34,571 nt of DNA from an uncultured Bacteroidales bacterium (GCA_902788315.1 CADAJS010000030.1:1-34571), one strand, 5' to 3'; shown: positions 16,879 to 27,300, numbered from the stretch's first letter. Notes: generated from the letters alone by a model not told the origin. Made by a program: numbers and translations.

Positions 16879-17697
16879 TTAGTATTGCTCTTTCTCATTG
16901 GGGAAGTCTCCGCTCTTCACGTCACTGACATAGTTTCCCACTGCATCGGTAATCACCGTGAAGAGGTCGGCATAACGGCGCAGGAACTTGGGCGAGAATC
17001 CCTTGTTCATGCCCAGCATATCATGTACGACAAGCACTTGCCCATCGGCCGGACCACCGCCAATGCCAATGACGGGAATCTCCAGTTCCTGGCACACCTG
17101 GGTTGTGAGCCATGCCGGAATCTTCTCTAATACAAGGGCAAAGCATCCAGCCTCCTGCAAGGCATGGGCATCACTGATTAGCTTCTCGGCCTCCTTCTGA
17201 TTCGAAGCACGAAGCCCGTATCCGCCAAACTTGTTCACGCTTTGCGGTGTGAGTCCCAGATGTCCCATGACAGGAATGCCGGCACTGATGATGCCGCGGA
17301 TCATCTCGATAATCTCCACTCCGCCTTCCAGCTTGAGTGCATCCACCCCACTGCCTTGCATCAACCGGACAGCGTTCTCCACCGCTGCCTGACGCGAGGC
17401 ATGATAGGTGCCAAAAGGCATGTCGCAGACCACCAGAGCACGCTTGACTGCACGTGCCACACAGCGGCCATGGTAAATCATCTCGTCGAGCGTCACCGGG
17501 ATGGTCGTCTGATTGCCAGCCATGACATTGCCGGCACTGTCGCCGATAAGTATCACGTCCACTCCGGCCTGGTCAACAATCTGAGCCATAGAATAGTCAT
17601 ACGACGTCAGCATGGCGATACGCTTGCCCTGACGCTTCATCTCTGCAAGCCGAACGGTGGTCACCTTCCGCGTATCCTCTACAATATATCCAGCCAT
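16879..17697 (-). CDS. panB: 3-methyl-2-oxobutanoate hydroxymethyltransferase
   Basis: 272 residues. PanB transfers a hydroxymethyl group from 5,10-methylenetetrahydrofolate to alpha-ketoisovalerate, giving ketopantoate, the first step of pantothenate and coenzyme A synthesis. The TIM barrel shows MLTSYDYSMAQIVDQAGVD, ILIGDSAGNVMAG (metal-binding Asp), DMPFGTYH, VDALKLEGG, IPVMGHLGLTPQSV, ALVLEKIP (catalytic Glu region) and VIGIGGGP. The length is normal. It is divergent from the addA-like gene, with overlapping promoters, and no other pan gene is in the window. Confidence 0.97.
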   Translation of the reverse strand: MAGYIVEDTRKVTTVRLAEMKRQGKRIAMLTSYDYSMAQIVDQAGVDVILIGDSAGNVMAGNQTTIPVTLDEMIYHGRCVARAVKRALVVCDMPFGTYHASRQAAVENAVRLMQGSGVDALKLEGGVEIIEMIRGIISAGIPVMGHLGLTPQSVNKFGGYGLRASNQKEAEKLISDAHALQEAGCFALVLEKIPAWLTTQVCQELEIPVIGIGGGPADGQVLVVHDMLGMNKGFSPKFLRRYADLFTVITDAVGNYVSDVKSGDFPNEKEQY

Positions 17698-17741
17698 AGT
17701 AATTGAGCGATTAAATGGATTAATTTTGCTTTATGACGTTG

Positions 17742-17774
17742 CAAAGGTACAACTATTATTTGATATATCACAAA
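17742..17774 (-). promoter_or_regulatory. Promoter of panB
   Basis: Minus strand: TTTG (complement of 17771-17774), 21 bp, TACCTTTG (complement of 17742-17749), 44 bp before the panB start codon. Confidence 0.85.
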
Positions 17775-17790
17775 AAATAAAGTACCTTTG
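17759..17790 (+). promoter_or_regulatory. Promoter of the addA-like gene
   Basis: TTTG (17759-17762), 20 bp, TACCTTTG (17783-17790), 30 bp before the ATG at 17821. It overlaps the panB promoter head to head; both -33 boxes flank the palindrome TGATATATCA (17761-17770). Confidence 0.85.
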
Positions 17791-17820
17791 CATACGATTC
17801 ACGAGAAATAACACGTGTCC

Positions 17821-20800
17821 ATGCAGCAAAGATTCATTGTATATAAAGCATCTGCCGGATCGGGCAAGACCTTTACCCTGGCTGTGGAATATCTGGCCCT
17901 CCTGCTTTCGCAGGCAGGAGGCGATGGATTCCGCCACATCCTGGCCGTGACATTCACGAATATGGCTACAGCCGAAATGAAAGGACGCATACTGGAGTAC
18001 CTGTATCTAATCGCTCGCGGCCACGACGGGAAGATATGCCGCGAAGTGGCAAAGCACATGGACACAGACCGACCGCTCAGCGAGGCTGAAATGCAGGAGA
18101 GAGCACAGCGCTGCCTGACGGCTATACTGCACGACTACACCCACTTCCGCGTGGAGACCATCGACTCGTTTCTCCAAAGTGTGCTGCGCAACATGGCCCA
18201 CGAACTGGGACTGAACGCCAATCTGCGCGTGGAGCTGGACGACAAGCAGCTCATCGGAACCGCTGTGGACCAGATTATCGACAATCTGCGCGACGACCGA
18301 AACGACAAGGTGAAAGGATGGATCCAGAAACTGCTCAGCGCTCAGCTGGATGCTGGAAGTGCCTGGGATGTGGCCAGCACGGTGAAAGCCTTTGCCACAT
18401 GCATCTTTGACGAGGCATTCCTGAACCGAAAAGCCGAGGAACGTCAGGCCCTGCGCAGCGAGGAGACCCTGAACCGCTTTTTGCAATCGATGCGAGAGGC
18501 ACAGGCAGAAGCCGAGCACGCAGTGACGGAGAGCGTAGGCCAGGCTCTGGCGGCATGGCAGGAAAGCGACCTGTCCGTGAGCTACAGCAGCGACTATGAG
18601 AAAATGATGCAGCGCATGTCACGCATGGAACCCATGAAGATGAGCGAGCGGATACGTACCGCCCTATACACGGACAGCGCTACAATGCTGAAGAAGGCCG
18701 ATGCACAGCGCACCGACGAGGCTGAGCGACTGGCTGCCATGCTGCGAGAACTCTGTGACGGCTACACGCATTGGTATCGCATCTGGCTCTCAGCCCGGCT
18801 GGCCATACACGACATCGACCAACTGCGATTGCTGGGATTGCTCGAGGACACGGCAGATGCCGTCGCCGAGGAAAACAATCAATTTGCACTGAGCAAGACT
18901 CCCTCACTGCTCAGCCAGCTTATCGGTCGAGACGACGCCCCCTTCGTCTTTGAAAAGGCCGGCACCACATTCCACCATGTGATGATTGACGAGTTTCAGG
19001 ATACGAGCCAGATGCAGTGGAGCAATTTCCGCGTGCTCCTCCTCGAGAACCTCTCCACACAGGGACACGACATGGTGGTGGGCGACATAAAGCAAAGCAT
19101 CTATCGGTGGCGAAACGGCGACTGGCGCATCCTGCAGCACATGGAGCACGACTCGGACCTGCCCGTACGACCCGAGGTGCTTAAACTGGATACAAACTAC
19201 CGCAGCGAACAGCGCATCGTGACATTCAACAACAACTTCTTTGCAGCAGCAGCCCAGGCATTAGACGTAATCGACCGACACGACCCCTCCATCTGCGATC
19301 TGTATGCCGACGTGGCGCAGCGATGTACAAAACCCAAGGAAATGGGGTTCGTCCAAGCACGCCTGTTTCTGAATGCAGCAAGCAACGAGGAGAACTACTG
19401 GCGGCAGATGGCCCTGGAGATGGCCGGGCGCATTGACGAACTTAACCGCATGGGCGTGGCATCCTCGCAGATTGCCATCCTCGTCAGAGAAAAGAACGAC
19501 GGAGCCGAACTCATCCGGCAGTTCCGCACCGTGGCACCGCATATCATGCTGGTCAGCAACGAGTCGTACCTCTTGGAGGCAAGCACCTGTGTGCAGCTCA
19601 TCATTGCGGCAATCCGTGTCCTGGCCGACCCGGCAAATCGTATCGCAGAGGCATACCTGCGCAAATATGACTGCCCCGTCCTGGACGACACACAGAAAGA
19701 CCAACTGAAGACCGAACCGCTCTATATGATGTGTGAAAGCCTTCACCGTCTGTTACATCTGGAACGCTTCGAGGGACAGGAAGCCTACGTGATGGCCTTC
19801 TTTGACGAAGTGCAGAATTTCTCCCGCAACACATCAGCCGACCTGAACGCATTCCTCACCGCATGGGACGATTCGCTCCACAAAGTGTCTGTACCCTGCG
19901 GCAATATTGCCGGAGTACAGGTGATTACGATACATAAGTCGAAAGGACTGCAGTTCCACACAGTGCTCCTGCCGGCCACACACTGGAAGATAAAGAAGAG
20001 GATGAACAACGAGAAGCTATGGATGTATGCCTCCGACCCTTCGTTCAACATCCTGGGGCCGCTCCCCATTGCCGGCAAGAAGGACCTGACGGATACATTC
20101 TATGCCGAGGCCTACAAGGAGGAGCTTTTCCAGAAACGGGTCGATGCACTCAATATCATGTATGTGGCCTTCACACGCGCCGAGTGCAACCTCATGATAT
20201 GGGGTACGGCAAAGACCGACGGCGGCGGGAACATACGCCTGAATGACGAATCGAGTGCGGGCGACATTCTTTATAGCTATCTCTGCGACAAGCCCGAAAG
20301 CCTGGTTGACGAAGAGACCTCCGCACTCACATTCACGCAAGGGCAGCTTATGGGCGTAGGCCCGAAGGAGACGAAGAATGCCAGCCGCATGAGCATGACG
20401 GGCACGGAGACCGTCTCGATACCCCTACGTTCCTATCCCCCCTCCCTCGACTTTCGTCAAAGTAACGAAAGCCAGAAGTTCATCCGCAGCCTCTCGACGG
20501 AGGAATCCGACCCACAGACATACACAGACATCGGCAAGCTGATGCACTACGTGCTGAGCCAGATAGAGACCGAGAGCGACATTCCGCAAGCCCTCCTGCA
20601 ATGTGAGGCACAAGGCATTATCCAGGATGAGAGAATGCGCCACAACGTGTTAAACCGCCTTAAGCAGGGTCTCACGAACAAGCGTGTCAGGGAATGGTTC
20701 GCTGGCCACAACACCGTCATCAACGAACGTAACATCATAGGTACAAGCCAATACCGCCCGGGGCAGGTCACTCATCGGCCAGATCGTATCGTGGTCCACG

Positions 20801-20967
20801 GAAATACGCTCTCTGTCGTGGACTATAAGTTTGCCCGCCCCGACGAGGAACATGCCCTGCAGGTGCGTGCCTACATGGACCTCCTCCGACAGATGCACCC
20901 CGAGATGCAGGTAGAAGGCTTCCTCTGGTATGTATATAGCGGACACGTCGAACAAATCTATCTCTAA
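17821..20967 (+). CDS. addA: AddA-like UvrD-type helicase/nuclease
   Basis: 1048 residues. Helicase-nuclease subunit of an AddAB-type recombination exonuclease that resects double-strand breaks. ATG 17821 is preferred over an in-frame GTG two codons earlier. SF1A helicase motifs: Walker A KASAGSGKT at the start; TFTNMATAEMKGR; Walker B MIDEFQDTS; GDIKQSIYRWRNGD; TNYRSEQRI; TIHKSKGLQF; and YVAFTRAECNLMIW. The C-terminal PD-(D/E)XK nuclease reads RPDRIVVHG...LSVVDYKFA and lies in the last 70 residues. Its stop is 13 bp before the start of the partner gene, so the two form an operon. The gene symbol is given by family and context. Confidence 0.88.
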   Translation: MQQRFIVYKASAGSGKTFTLAVEYLALLLSQAGGDGFRHILAVTFTNMATAEMKGRILEYLYLIARGHDGKICREVAKHMDTDRPLSEAEMQERAQRCLTAILHDYTHFRVETIDSFLQSVLRNMAHELGLNANLRVELDDKQLIGTAVDQIIDNLRDDRNDKVKGWIQKLLSAQLDAGSAWDVASTVKAFATCIFDEAFLNRKAEERQALRSEETLNRFLQSMREAQAEAEHAVTESVGQALAAWQESDLSVSYSSDYEKMMQRMSRMEPMKMSERIRTALYTDSATMLKKADAQRTDEAERLAAMLRELCDGYTHWYRIWLSARLAIHDIDQLRLLGLLEDTADAVAEENNQFALSKTPSLLSQLIGRDDAPFVFEKAGTTFHHVMIDEFQDTSQMQWSNFRVLLLENLSTQGHDMVVGDIKQSIYRWRNGDWRILQHMEHDSDLPVRPEVLKLDTNYRSEQRIVTFNNNFFAAAAQALDVIDRHDPSICDLYADVAQRCTKPKEMGFVQARLFLNAASNEENYWRQMALEMAGRIDELNRMGVASSQIAILVREKNDGAELIRQFRTVAPHIMLVSNESYLLEASTCVQLIIAAIRVLADPANRIAEAYLRKYDCPVLDDTQKDQLKTEPLYMMCESLHRLLHLERFEGQEAYVMAFFDEVQNFSRNTSADLNAFLTAWDDSLHKVSVPCGNIAGVQVITIHKSKGLQFHTVLLPATHWKIKKRMNNEKLWMYASDPSFNILGPLPIAGKKDLTDTFYAEAYKEELFQKRVDALNIMYVAFTRAECNLMIWGTAKTDGGGNIRLNDESSAGDILYSYLCDKPESLVDEETSALTFTQGQLMGVGPKETKNASRMSMTGTETVSIPLRSYPPSLDFRQSNESQKFIRSLSTEESDPQTYTDIGKLMHYVLSQIETESDIPQALLQCEAQGIIQDERMRHNVLNRLKQGLTNKRVREWFAGHNTVINERNIIGTSQYRPGQVTHRPDRIVVHGNTLSVVDYKFARPDEEHALQVRAYMDLLRQMHPEMQVEGFLWYVYSGHVEQIYL

Positions 20968-20980
20968 TCCCCACCAGCCC

Positions 20981-23911
20981 ATGCAATCATTTCTATCTCT
21001 GGTAGCCGATGACCTGCTGAAGCGCTTTGGTCATGACATGCGAGACGTCACGGTAGTCTTCCCGTCGAAACGTGCGGGACTGTTCCTCACGCAGGAATTT
21101 GCCGCCCGTTGTGCCGTCACCCCCCTATGGGCACCGCGATATACCACGCTTGGCGACTTGTTCCTCTCACTGAGCGACCATGTCGTAGCCGACCCGATAG
21201 ATGCCATCAGCCGCCTCTACCATATTTATATATCGCGCGTGCGCGAGAGTATCCTTCGCGAGGAGGGAGCCCAGGCCGTCGAACGCGAGACGCTGGACCG
21301 CTTCTGGAGCTGGGGAGAGATTATCCTGTCCGACTTTGACGACATTGACAAGCACATGGCCGATGCCCGAAAAGTGTTCCGCCACGTCAGGGAGCTGGGC
21401 GAGCTGTCCGACAACAGTTTCCTCAGCGACGAGCAGCGCGAGACGCTGATGCGCTTCTTCGGCTATTTCTCCACAGGCGAGGACTCGCTCGTGCGACGGC
21501 GTTTCATGCGTCTGTGGAACGAGATGCCGGCAATTTACGAGGCCTTGTACGAGGATCTGCTCCACGACAATCAGCTTTGGGAGGGTGCCTTGCACCGGGA
21601 TGTCTGCCGGCGTATCAAGGAGGAGCCGCAGTTGCTCGACCGTTATCCACATGTCTGCTTTGTAGGCTTCAATGTGCTCAACAGCGTGGAGGAACAGCTA
21701 ATGCAGTCGATGGGCGAACGGGCATTGTTTTACTGGGACTATGACGAGTACTATGTGAACGACCCGCAGCAGGAGGCCGGCGAGTTCATGCGACGCAATC
21801 TGAAACTGTTCCCCTCGGCACTTCCGGCCACATGCTTCCGCAATCTGGAACGTCTTCAACGGGTCACCTTTGTCTCATGCCCGACAGACAACGCAGTGGC
21901 TCGCTACACGGCACACTGGATGCAGCAAGGAATGTGCCCCACGGCAAGAGAGAACGCCATCGTGCTATGCAACGAACAGTTGCTGATGCCCGTACTGCAT
22001 GCCATACCCGAGACGGGCAGCGAGACAGACCGGCATCCGGTAAACATCACCATGGGCTTGCCACTATGCGAGACGCCCATATTCTCCTTCGTGCTCTCCC
22101 TATGGCAACTGCACACCGAGGGCTGGGACGCCCGACGCCAACGCTTCCGCCGTCCCTTCCTGCAAAGCGTGCTCCGCCACCCCTATGCCCGCTATTTTCA
22201 GGAGGACGAACTTTGCCAGCATACCGCAGACGGCCAGGCAGCTGTCATATCCACGCTCATCGAGGCGGTAGAGAAAGTGGGGCTCGCCTTCAGCCACCTG
22301 CAGGCACCCACCATCACAGAACAGCTGCACATCGAATCCATCTATCAGGCCCACCGGGTGCTCACCAAGCTCCACCAGCTGCTCTCCCACCCCGAACGTC
22401 CCTTAGACGTCCAGGACGTCACGCTGCGCCGCCTGCTGCGCACGGTGCTCAACTCCACCAGCATCCCATTCCATGGCGAGCCGGCCAGCGGCATTCAGGT
22501 GATGGGTGTGCTCGAGACGCGCTGTCTCGATTTCCCCCATTTGCTGATGCTCTCGGTGGAGGAGGACGCACTGCCCCGCCCCACTCAGCTCAACAGCATG
22601 ATCCCGCCGCTCATCCGCGAAGCGTATGGCCTCACGACGCCCCGCCATCGCATCTGTATCTACGCCTACTATTTCTATCGGCTCATTCAGCGAAGCGAGG
22701 AGATCACCTGTGTGTTCAATCAGACAGCCTCGGGCATCAAGCGCCACGAGCCGTCGCGCTTCCTGCGCCAGCTACAGGCCGACTTCCCTCCCGAGCAGCT
22801 TGAGATACGCCAAATACAGTTCTCCAACGCTCCCAGCCTGACCACTCCGCAAGCCTTCCTGGTGAACAAGACACCCCAGATGCTCGAACGCCTGCTTCGT
22901 CGCTACGCGCCGGAGGCCGGCCACCCGCTGAGCCCCACCGCCATCAACGCCTACCTTGCCTGCCCCATGCAGTTCTACTACCATTATGTCGAATCGCTCA
23001 GCTATATCGACGAGGAAAGCGAGGAGGTGGATGCCATGCAGCTGGGAAATCTGTTCCACGACACGGCCGAAATTATATACACCGACCTCATCCGGCGACA
23101 CGGAGGCGAACGACAGGTGGAGCAGGAATGGCTCGCACCGCTCATCGACCCCAAGTCGCCCATCCTGCGCGGATACCTCGACATAGCCTTCGACATGAAT
23201 GTCTTCCACCGTCTGCGCGACGAAGGAGAGAAGAAGCGATTCATCCACACGTGTCTCAACACGGGACATGCGCCCAAGCCGGAATACGCGGGCCAGCATA
23301 TCATCGTGCGCGACGTGCTGCTCCACTATCTGCGCCATCTTATCCGCAACGACCTGCGCCTGGCACCGTTCACCATGCTGGGTATGGAGACCGACTGCAT
23401 GCTGACACATCCCGTCACCGTCGGGGACACGTCCCACACCATCCTCATGGGCGGACGCATTGACCGGCTCGACCGACTCGCGGACGGCACACTGCGCATC
23501 CTGGACTACAAGACCGGGGCTCATCACATGAAGACCAACTCCGTCGAGGGGGCCTTCGCCCGAGGCACACGCCACCAGGGCTATACCTTCCAGGCATGCC
23601 TCTATTCGCTGGCTGTCATGCAGACCGACCTGTGGAACCACGCCTGCCAGGTGCAGCCAGCGCTATACTACGTGCGCGACGCACATGCCGAGGACTACAA
23701 TCCCGCACTCAGCCTGCCCATGGACGAAGGCTCGCGCGAAAAGACCTCCGACTTTGTCCCTCTGGCCGAGGAGTTCCGCAAGCGGCTGGACGAGACGCTG
23801 CACGAATTATTCTCGCCCGACATTCCATTCCGCCAGACCACTGATGCCGACGTATGCCAGCGTTGCGACTTCCTGCTCCTCTGTGGTCGTCAGCGCCCGA
23901 AAACCGACTGA
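20981..23911 (+). CDS. addB: AddB-like PD-(D/E)XK nuclease
   Basis: 976 residues from the ATG at 20981, which lies after the upstream stop; an in-frame ATG at 20930 would overlap addA. Partner of the addA product. The N-terminus reads VVFPSKRAGLFLTQEF, with no intact Walker A, as is usual for this family in Bacteroidota. GVLETRCLDFPHLLMLSVEE in the middle is the AddB signature. The C-terminal nuclease has CPMQFYYHYV, QLGNLFHD, GRIDRLDR and RILDYKTGA (catalytic Asp and Lys). Its closing DVCQRCDFLLLCG supplies three cysteines that, with the one in CPMQFYY, can hold the 4Fe-4S cluster known from AddB. Confidence 0.87.
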   Translation: MQSFLSLVADDLLKRFGHDMRDVTVVFPSKRAGLFLTQEFAARCAVTPLWAPRYTTLGDLFLSLSDHVVADPIDAISRLYHIYISRVRESILREEGAQAVERETLDRFWSWGEIILSDFDDIDKHMADARKVFRHVRELGELSDNSFLSDEQRETLMRFFGYFSTGEDSLVRRRFMRLWNEMPAIYEALYEDLLHDNQLWEGALHRDVCRRIKEEPQLLDRYPHVCFVGFNVLNSVEEQLMQSMGERALFYWDYDEYYVNDPQQEAGEFMRRNLKLFPSALPATCFRNLERLQRVTFVSCPTDNAVARYTAHWMQQGMCPTARENAIVLCNEQLLMPVLHAIPETGSETDRHPVNITMGLPLCETPIFSFVLSLWQLHTEGWDARRQRFRRPFLQSVLRHPYARYFQEDELCQHTADGQAAVISTLIEAVEKVGLAFSHLQAPTITEQLHIESIYQAHRVLTKLHQLLSHPERPLDVQDVTLRRLLRTVLNSTSIPFHGEPASGIQVMGVLETRCLDFPHLLMLSVEEDALPRPTQLNSMIPPLIREAYGLTTPRHRICIYAYYFYRLIQRSEEITCVFNQTASGIKRHEPSRFLRQLQADFPPEQLEIRQIQFSNAPSLTTPQAFLVNKTPQMLERLLRRYAPEAGHPLSPTAINAYLACPMQFYYHYVESLSYIDEESEEVDAMQLGNLFHDTAEIIYTDLIRRHGGERQVEQEWLAPLIDPKSPILRGYLDIAFDMNVFHRLRDEGEKKRFIHTCLNTGHAPKPEYAGQHIIVRDVLLHYLRHLIRNDLRLAPFTMLGMETDCMLTHPVTVGDTSHTILMGGRIDRLDRLADGTLRILDYKTGAHHMKTNSVEGAFARGTRHQGYTFQACLYSLAVMQTDLWNHACQVQPALYYVRDAHAEDYNPALSLPMDEGSREKTSDFVPLAEEFRKRLDETLHELFSPDIPFRQTTDADVCQRCDFLLLCGRQRPKTD

Positions 23912-23979
23912 GAGCACCGCTGTCCACACATTTTTCACCTACGAGAGAGAGGCAATGGGAAAAAAACTTTGCCTTTCTC

Positions 23980-24010
23980 TTTGTTCTTTCCACTCCTTTT
24001 CGTACCTTTG
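23980..24010 (+). promoter_or_regulatory. Promoter of tRNA-Arg
   Basis: TTTG (23980-23983), 19 bp, TACCTTTG (24003-24010), a full match to the Bacteroidota consensus, about 40 bp before the tRNA. Confidence 0.85.
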
Positions 24011-24049
24011 CAGCCGGTTTGTGCCCATAGGGGCAAAACACCGAGCGAT

Positions 24050-24124
24050 GGTCCGGTAGCTCAGTTGGATTAGAGCAGCAGCCTTCTAAGCTGCGGGTCA
24101 AGGGTTCGAGTCCCTTCCGGATCA
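24050..24124 (+). tRNA. tRNA-Arg (anticodon TCT)
   Basis: Full cloverleaf. Acceptor GGTCCGG (24050-24056) pairs with CCGGATC (24117-24123) with one G-U; D stem GCTC/GAGC; anticodon stem GCAGC/GCTGC with loop CTTCTAA, so anticodon TCT at 24085-24087 reads AGA; T stem AAGGG/CCCTT with loop TTCGAGT. The discriminator is A24124. The following bases are CCT, so the 3' CCA is not encoded and must be added. Confidence 0.96.
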
Positions 24125-24160
24125 CCTCAGGACATCTGCTGCGACACTGTCTGCAGACAC

Positions 24161-24202
24161 GAAGCCGGGGAGCCACATTCTTCATGTGAGCTCCCCGGCT
24201 TC
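24161..24202. terminator. Long hairpin between tRNA-Arg and the convergent peptide gene
   Basis: GAAGCCGGGGAGC (24161-24173) pairs with GCTCCCCGGCTTC (24190-24202), with an inner CACAT/ATGTG stem, a one-base bulge and loop TCTTC. It lies between the tRNA and the 3' end of the minus-strand peptide gene and probably ends transcription from both sides. U tracts are poor. Confidence 0.75.
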
Positions 24203-24227
24203 ATATATTCAGGAGTCCTCTGTCAGG

Positions 24228-24386
24228 CTATTCTTCGTCGTCCTTCCAGATGTCCCAGTCATTCTCCTTTGTCAGAGCCTCACCGCCATCGACGGTACCC
24301 TCACCGATGGGCAGGCTGGCTGCCAGCATCTCTACGGTCTCGCTGGAAGCTGCTTCCAGACGAGGCGAAACATAAAACTTCTTCAT
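24228..24386 (-). CDS. 52-residue peptide coupled to the GLUG gene
   Basis: An open frame shorter than usual gene-finder cut-offs: ATG at 24384-24386, TAG at 24228-24230. It begins MKKFYVSPRLEAASSETVEM, continues LAASLPIGEGTVDGGEALTK and ends ENDWDIWKDDEE. Its start is 1 nt beyond the stop of the GLUG gene (TAG-T-ATG), which suggests translational coupling. The pattern MKK.Y.(S/A)P.(L/I)E, then a (M/L)(I/L)AAS segment, then a Trp/Asp/Glu-rich tail recalls a group of short uncharacterised Bacteroidales proteins; this is from memory and unproven. There is no signal peptide or membrane segment; the C-terminus is strongly acidic. Function unknown. Confidence 0.72.
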   Translation of the reverse strand: MKKFYVSPRLEAASSETVEMLAASLPIGEGTVDGGEALTKENDWDIWKDDEE

Positions 24387-24387
24387 A

Positions 24388-27300
24388 CTACTTCAGAACC
24401 TTTTTACCGTTAATAATATAGATGCCCTTCTGAGCCTTCACTACGCGGCGACCGCTGAGGTCGAAGATGGCAGCATCGCTGTCATTCCCTGTCTCCACCT
24501 CGGCAATACCGTCGGCACCACCGAAGAAGAAGCCCTTCACGCCAGCACCGGCCTTCTCGATGTATGCCTTGCCGGCGGGGATGGTGCCAGTGGCCTGATA
24601 GAATCCCACTACGCCGTCCTTCGAGGCAAGCACATACTGAGAGCCGTTAGCCTCGAGAGGCTCGGCAGTACCCTTCAGGTCGTTCTCCACTGCATCCGTG
24701 GCAGCATTGACAGGCACGAAGCTATAGAAGCCCTCAGCGCCCTGCAGCACAACGGGTGTACCTGCAGAAATCAAGGAACTCTGGATCGGAGTGGTGGTCA
24801 CCCACGGCTCGTTGACGACAGCCGTACTGGCCGTCACGCCAGTGGGGATAGACACGCTGGTGGTGGGGAGATACATGGTGGCATAGCCCGTGGAACCGAT
24901 GTGGTTCACGATACCGTGCGCGGGATCAAGGACGGGAGCTGCGTCCTCGCCGATGTTCTGGCGCCATACGCCGCCCAGCAGATAAGCCAGCTCTCCGCCA
25001 GCCATCTGCTCGGCAGTAACCTGAGTTCCGCCCTTGGCCACGCCCATCTGATAAACGTAGTAGGAGTTGTTGAACGTGTTAGTTCCACTCTGATGGGTCA
25101 GTGTGAAGCAGTTGCCTACGCCCGTTCCCTCTTTCAACTTACATGCGCTGAAGCAGTTGTTCAGCGTCGTGCTGGAGGTTCCGTTCGACCATGCCGAGAA
25201 GCTGCTGTACATGGACGTGCCTTCGCCGCCCATCGCACCGAGCGTAGCACAGTTGTTGAAGGTGATATTCGCATAGTTGGCACCCAGCATGCCGGCATCG
25301 CCCTGCACGCCAGTGGTGGACTTGCCAGTGATATCGACATCCGTAATGACATTCTCCACGAGCACATTACCAGCAGCATATCCGATGAGGGCTCCGTAGT
25401 GGATGTTCGACACGACGGCGCTACCCTTCACAATCAGGTTGCGGATGGTGGCCCCATCGACGAAGGCAAACAGTCCACGCCATTTGTCGGCCACGTTCTC
25501 GTACTTGTATGTCACGGTGTGGCCCTGGCCGTCGAAGACACCCTTGAAGGGTGAAGGCTCGGTACCAATCATCAGATTGCCGCTCTCCGTGAGGTCGATA
25601 TCTGCGTTCAGCAGCACGTTCAGGTTGCCTGTCCCGGAGGCCACCTTCTCTACCAGCCAGTTGAACTTCTTGGCGTTATCTACGAGATAACAGCCGTTTC
25701 CGTCCTGCTCTACGCTACCGCATACGGTGCAGAATCCGTCCTCGCCATACTGATGGGCAGGAATGGTGACACAGCCAACTTTGTTGGTATAGACAATAGG
25801 AGCATCGGGCAGTACGGCACCGTCGCAACGGAGGGATCCGATGGCATAAACCGTCTTGCTGTTAGTATTAGGTTGCGGAGCAGCGTCCGTACCGATGGTC
25901 TGCGTCCAGCTGATTACGCTCTGGTCGCCGTTGAGCAGGTAGCAGAGTGCTCCGCCGGCAAGCTGCTCCTGGGTAATCTGAGTACCCTGCACCACGCCGA
26001 TGGCATTGAGATAGTAGCAGTTGTTGTAGGTGGCCGTGCCACGGCAGAAGGTGTAGCAATAGTCGGTGCCCGTGCCTTCCACCAGCGTGCATGCAGTGAA
26101 GCAGTTGTTCAGCGTCGAGGTGGCATTGCTCGAAGCAAAGGCCACGAATCCACAGTACATGGATGTGCCGATGTTGCCCATCTTGCCCAGTGTGGCGCAG
26201 TTCGTGAAGGTCACATGGCCATCATTGTATCCGCTCATACCGCCGTCGCCGGTCACTCCGCTGCGATTGCCAGTAATGTCCACATCCGTCACCACGTTCT
26301 CGATGAGCACGTCGCCATTGGCGTGGCTGAAGAGTGCGCCGTAGTGGATACCCGTCACCTCGGCAGTACCCTTCACGAAGAGGTTGCGAACGGTGGCATG
26401 CTTCAGATAGGTGAAGAAGCCGCAGTGGTCGGGCACGTTCGTATAGGCATAGGTCACCGTGTGGCCTTCGCCATCGAAGATGCCGGTGAAGGGATTGCCA
26501 CTGTTGGCAATCATCAGGTTGGGATACTCGCTCGTAGCGAGGTCGATGTCGGCCTTCAGACGTACATTGAATCCGCTCTCTCCGCCGAGCAGTTTCTCGT
26601 TCACCCAGTTGAGGTCCTCTGCGCTGGCCACGAGATAGTAGCCGTCCACAAAGTCGGGACCGGCGGGTGTCGTCTCTTTGCCGAAGGTGGGATACTCATT
26701 CTCGCCCACACTGGCCCAGGGCTTGCCCCATGCCAGCACCACCGACTGCAGCGTGGCAAAGTTCGAGCCGTCGTAATAGACCACGTCGGTAAGCGCATCC
26801 TCTGCTGCGAGGGGACCGAAGTTCTTTGCCGTGTTGTTCCACACCACGATGTCCGAATACGAACATGGAGGGGTCGAGGAGTTCTGTCCGCCGCCGATGA
26901 TACCACCGCCACGGTTGATGCTTCCAGCTGCATACACCTGCTTCATGTCCAGCTTGCCGCGAATACGTCCGATGATGCCGCCCGTGAGGTCGCTCTCGCC
27001 AGTCACCTCCACATTGACATAGCAGTTGGTGATATAGCTCTCGCCGCCAATGTTGCCGATCATACCACCGCAATAGCCGGTCGCATGCAGCTTACCAGTC
27101 ACCCAGACGTTCTCCATATACGAGGGCTGGCTGAAGGTGCTGTGGCCCAGATAGCCGGCGATGATACCCGTACCGCCGGTGGACGTCACGTTGGCATTCT
27201 CAATACCCAGGTTACGCACACTGCCGCAGAGCACGCCAAACAGACCGCAATAGTCATAGGCGCCCTCGGTGTTCGAGGTAAGGTTGCTGATGACGTGGTT

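Noticed and set aside
20930..20980. Upstream start for the addB-like gene, overlapping addA
   Set aside because: The added residues are not conserved-looking, and the ATG at 20981 is well placed 13 bp after the addA stop.
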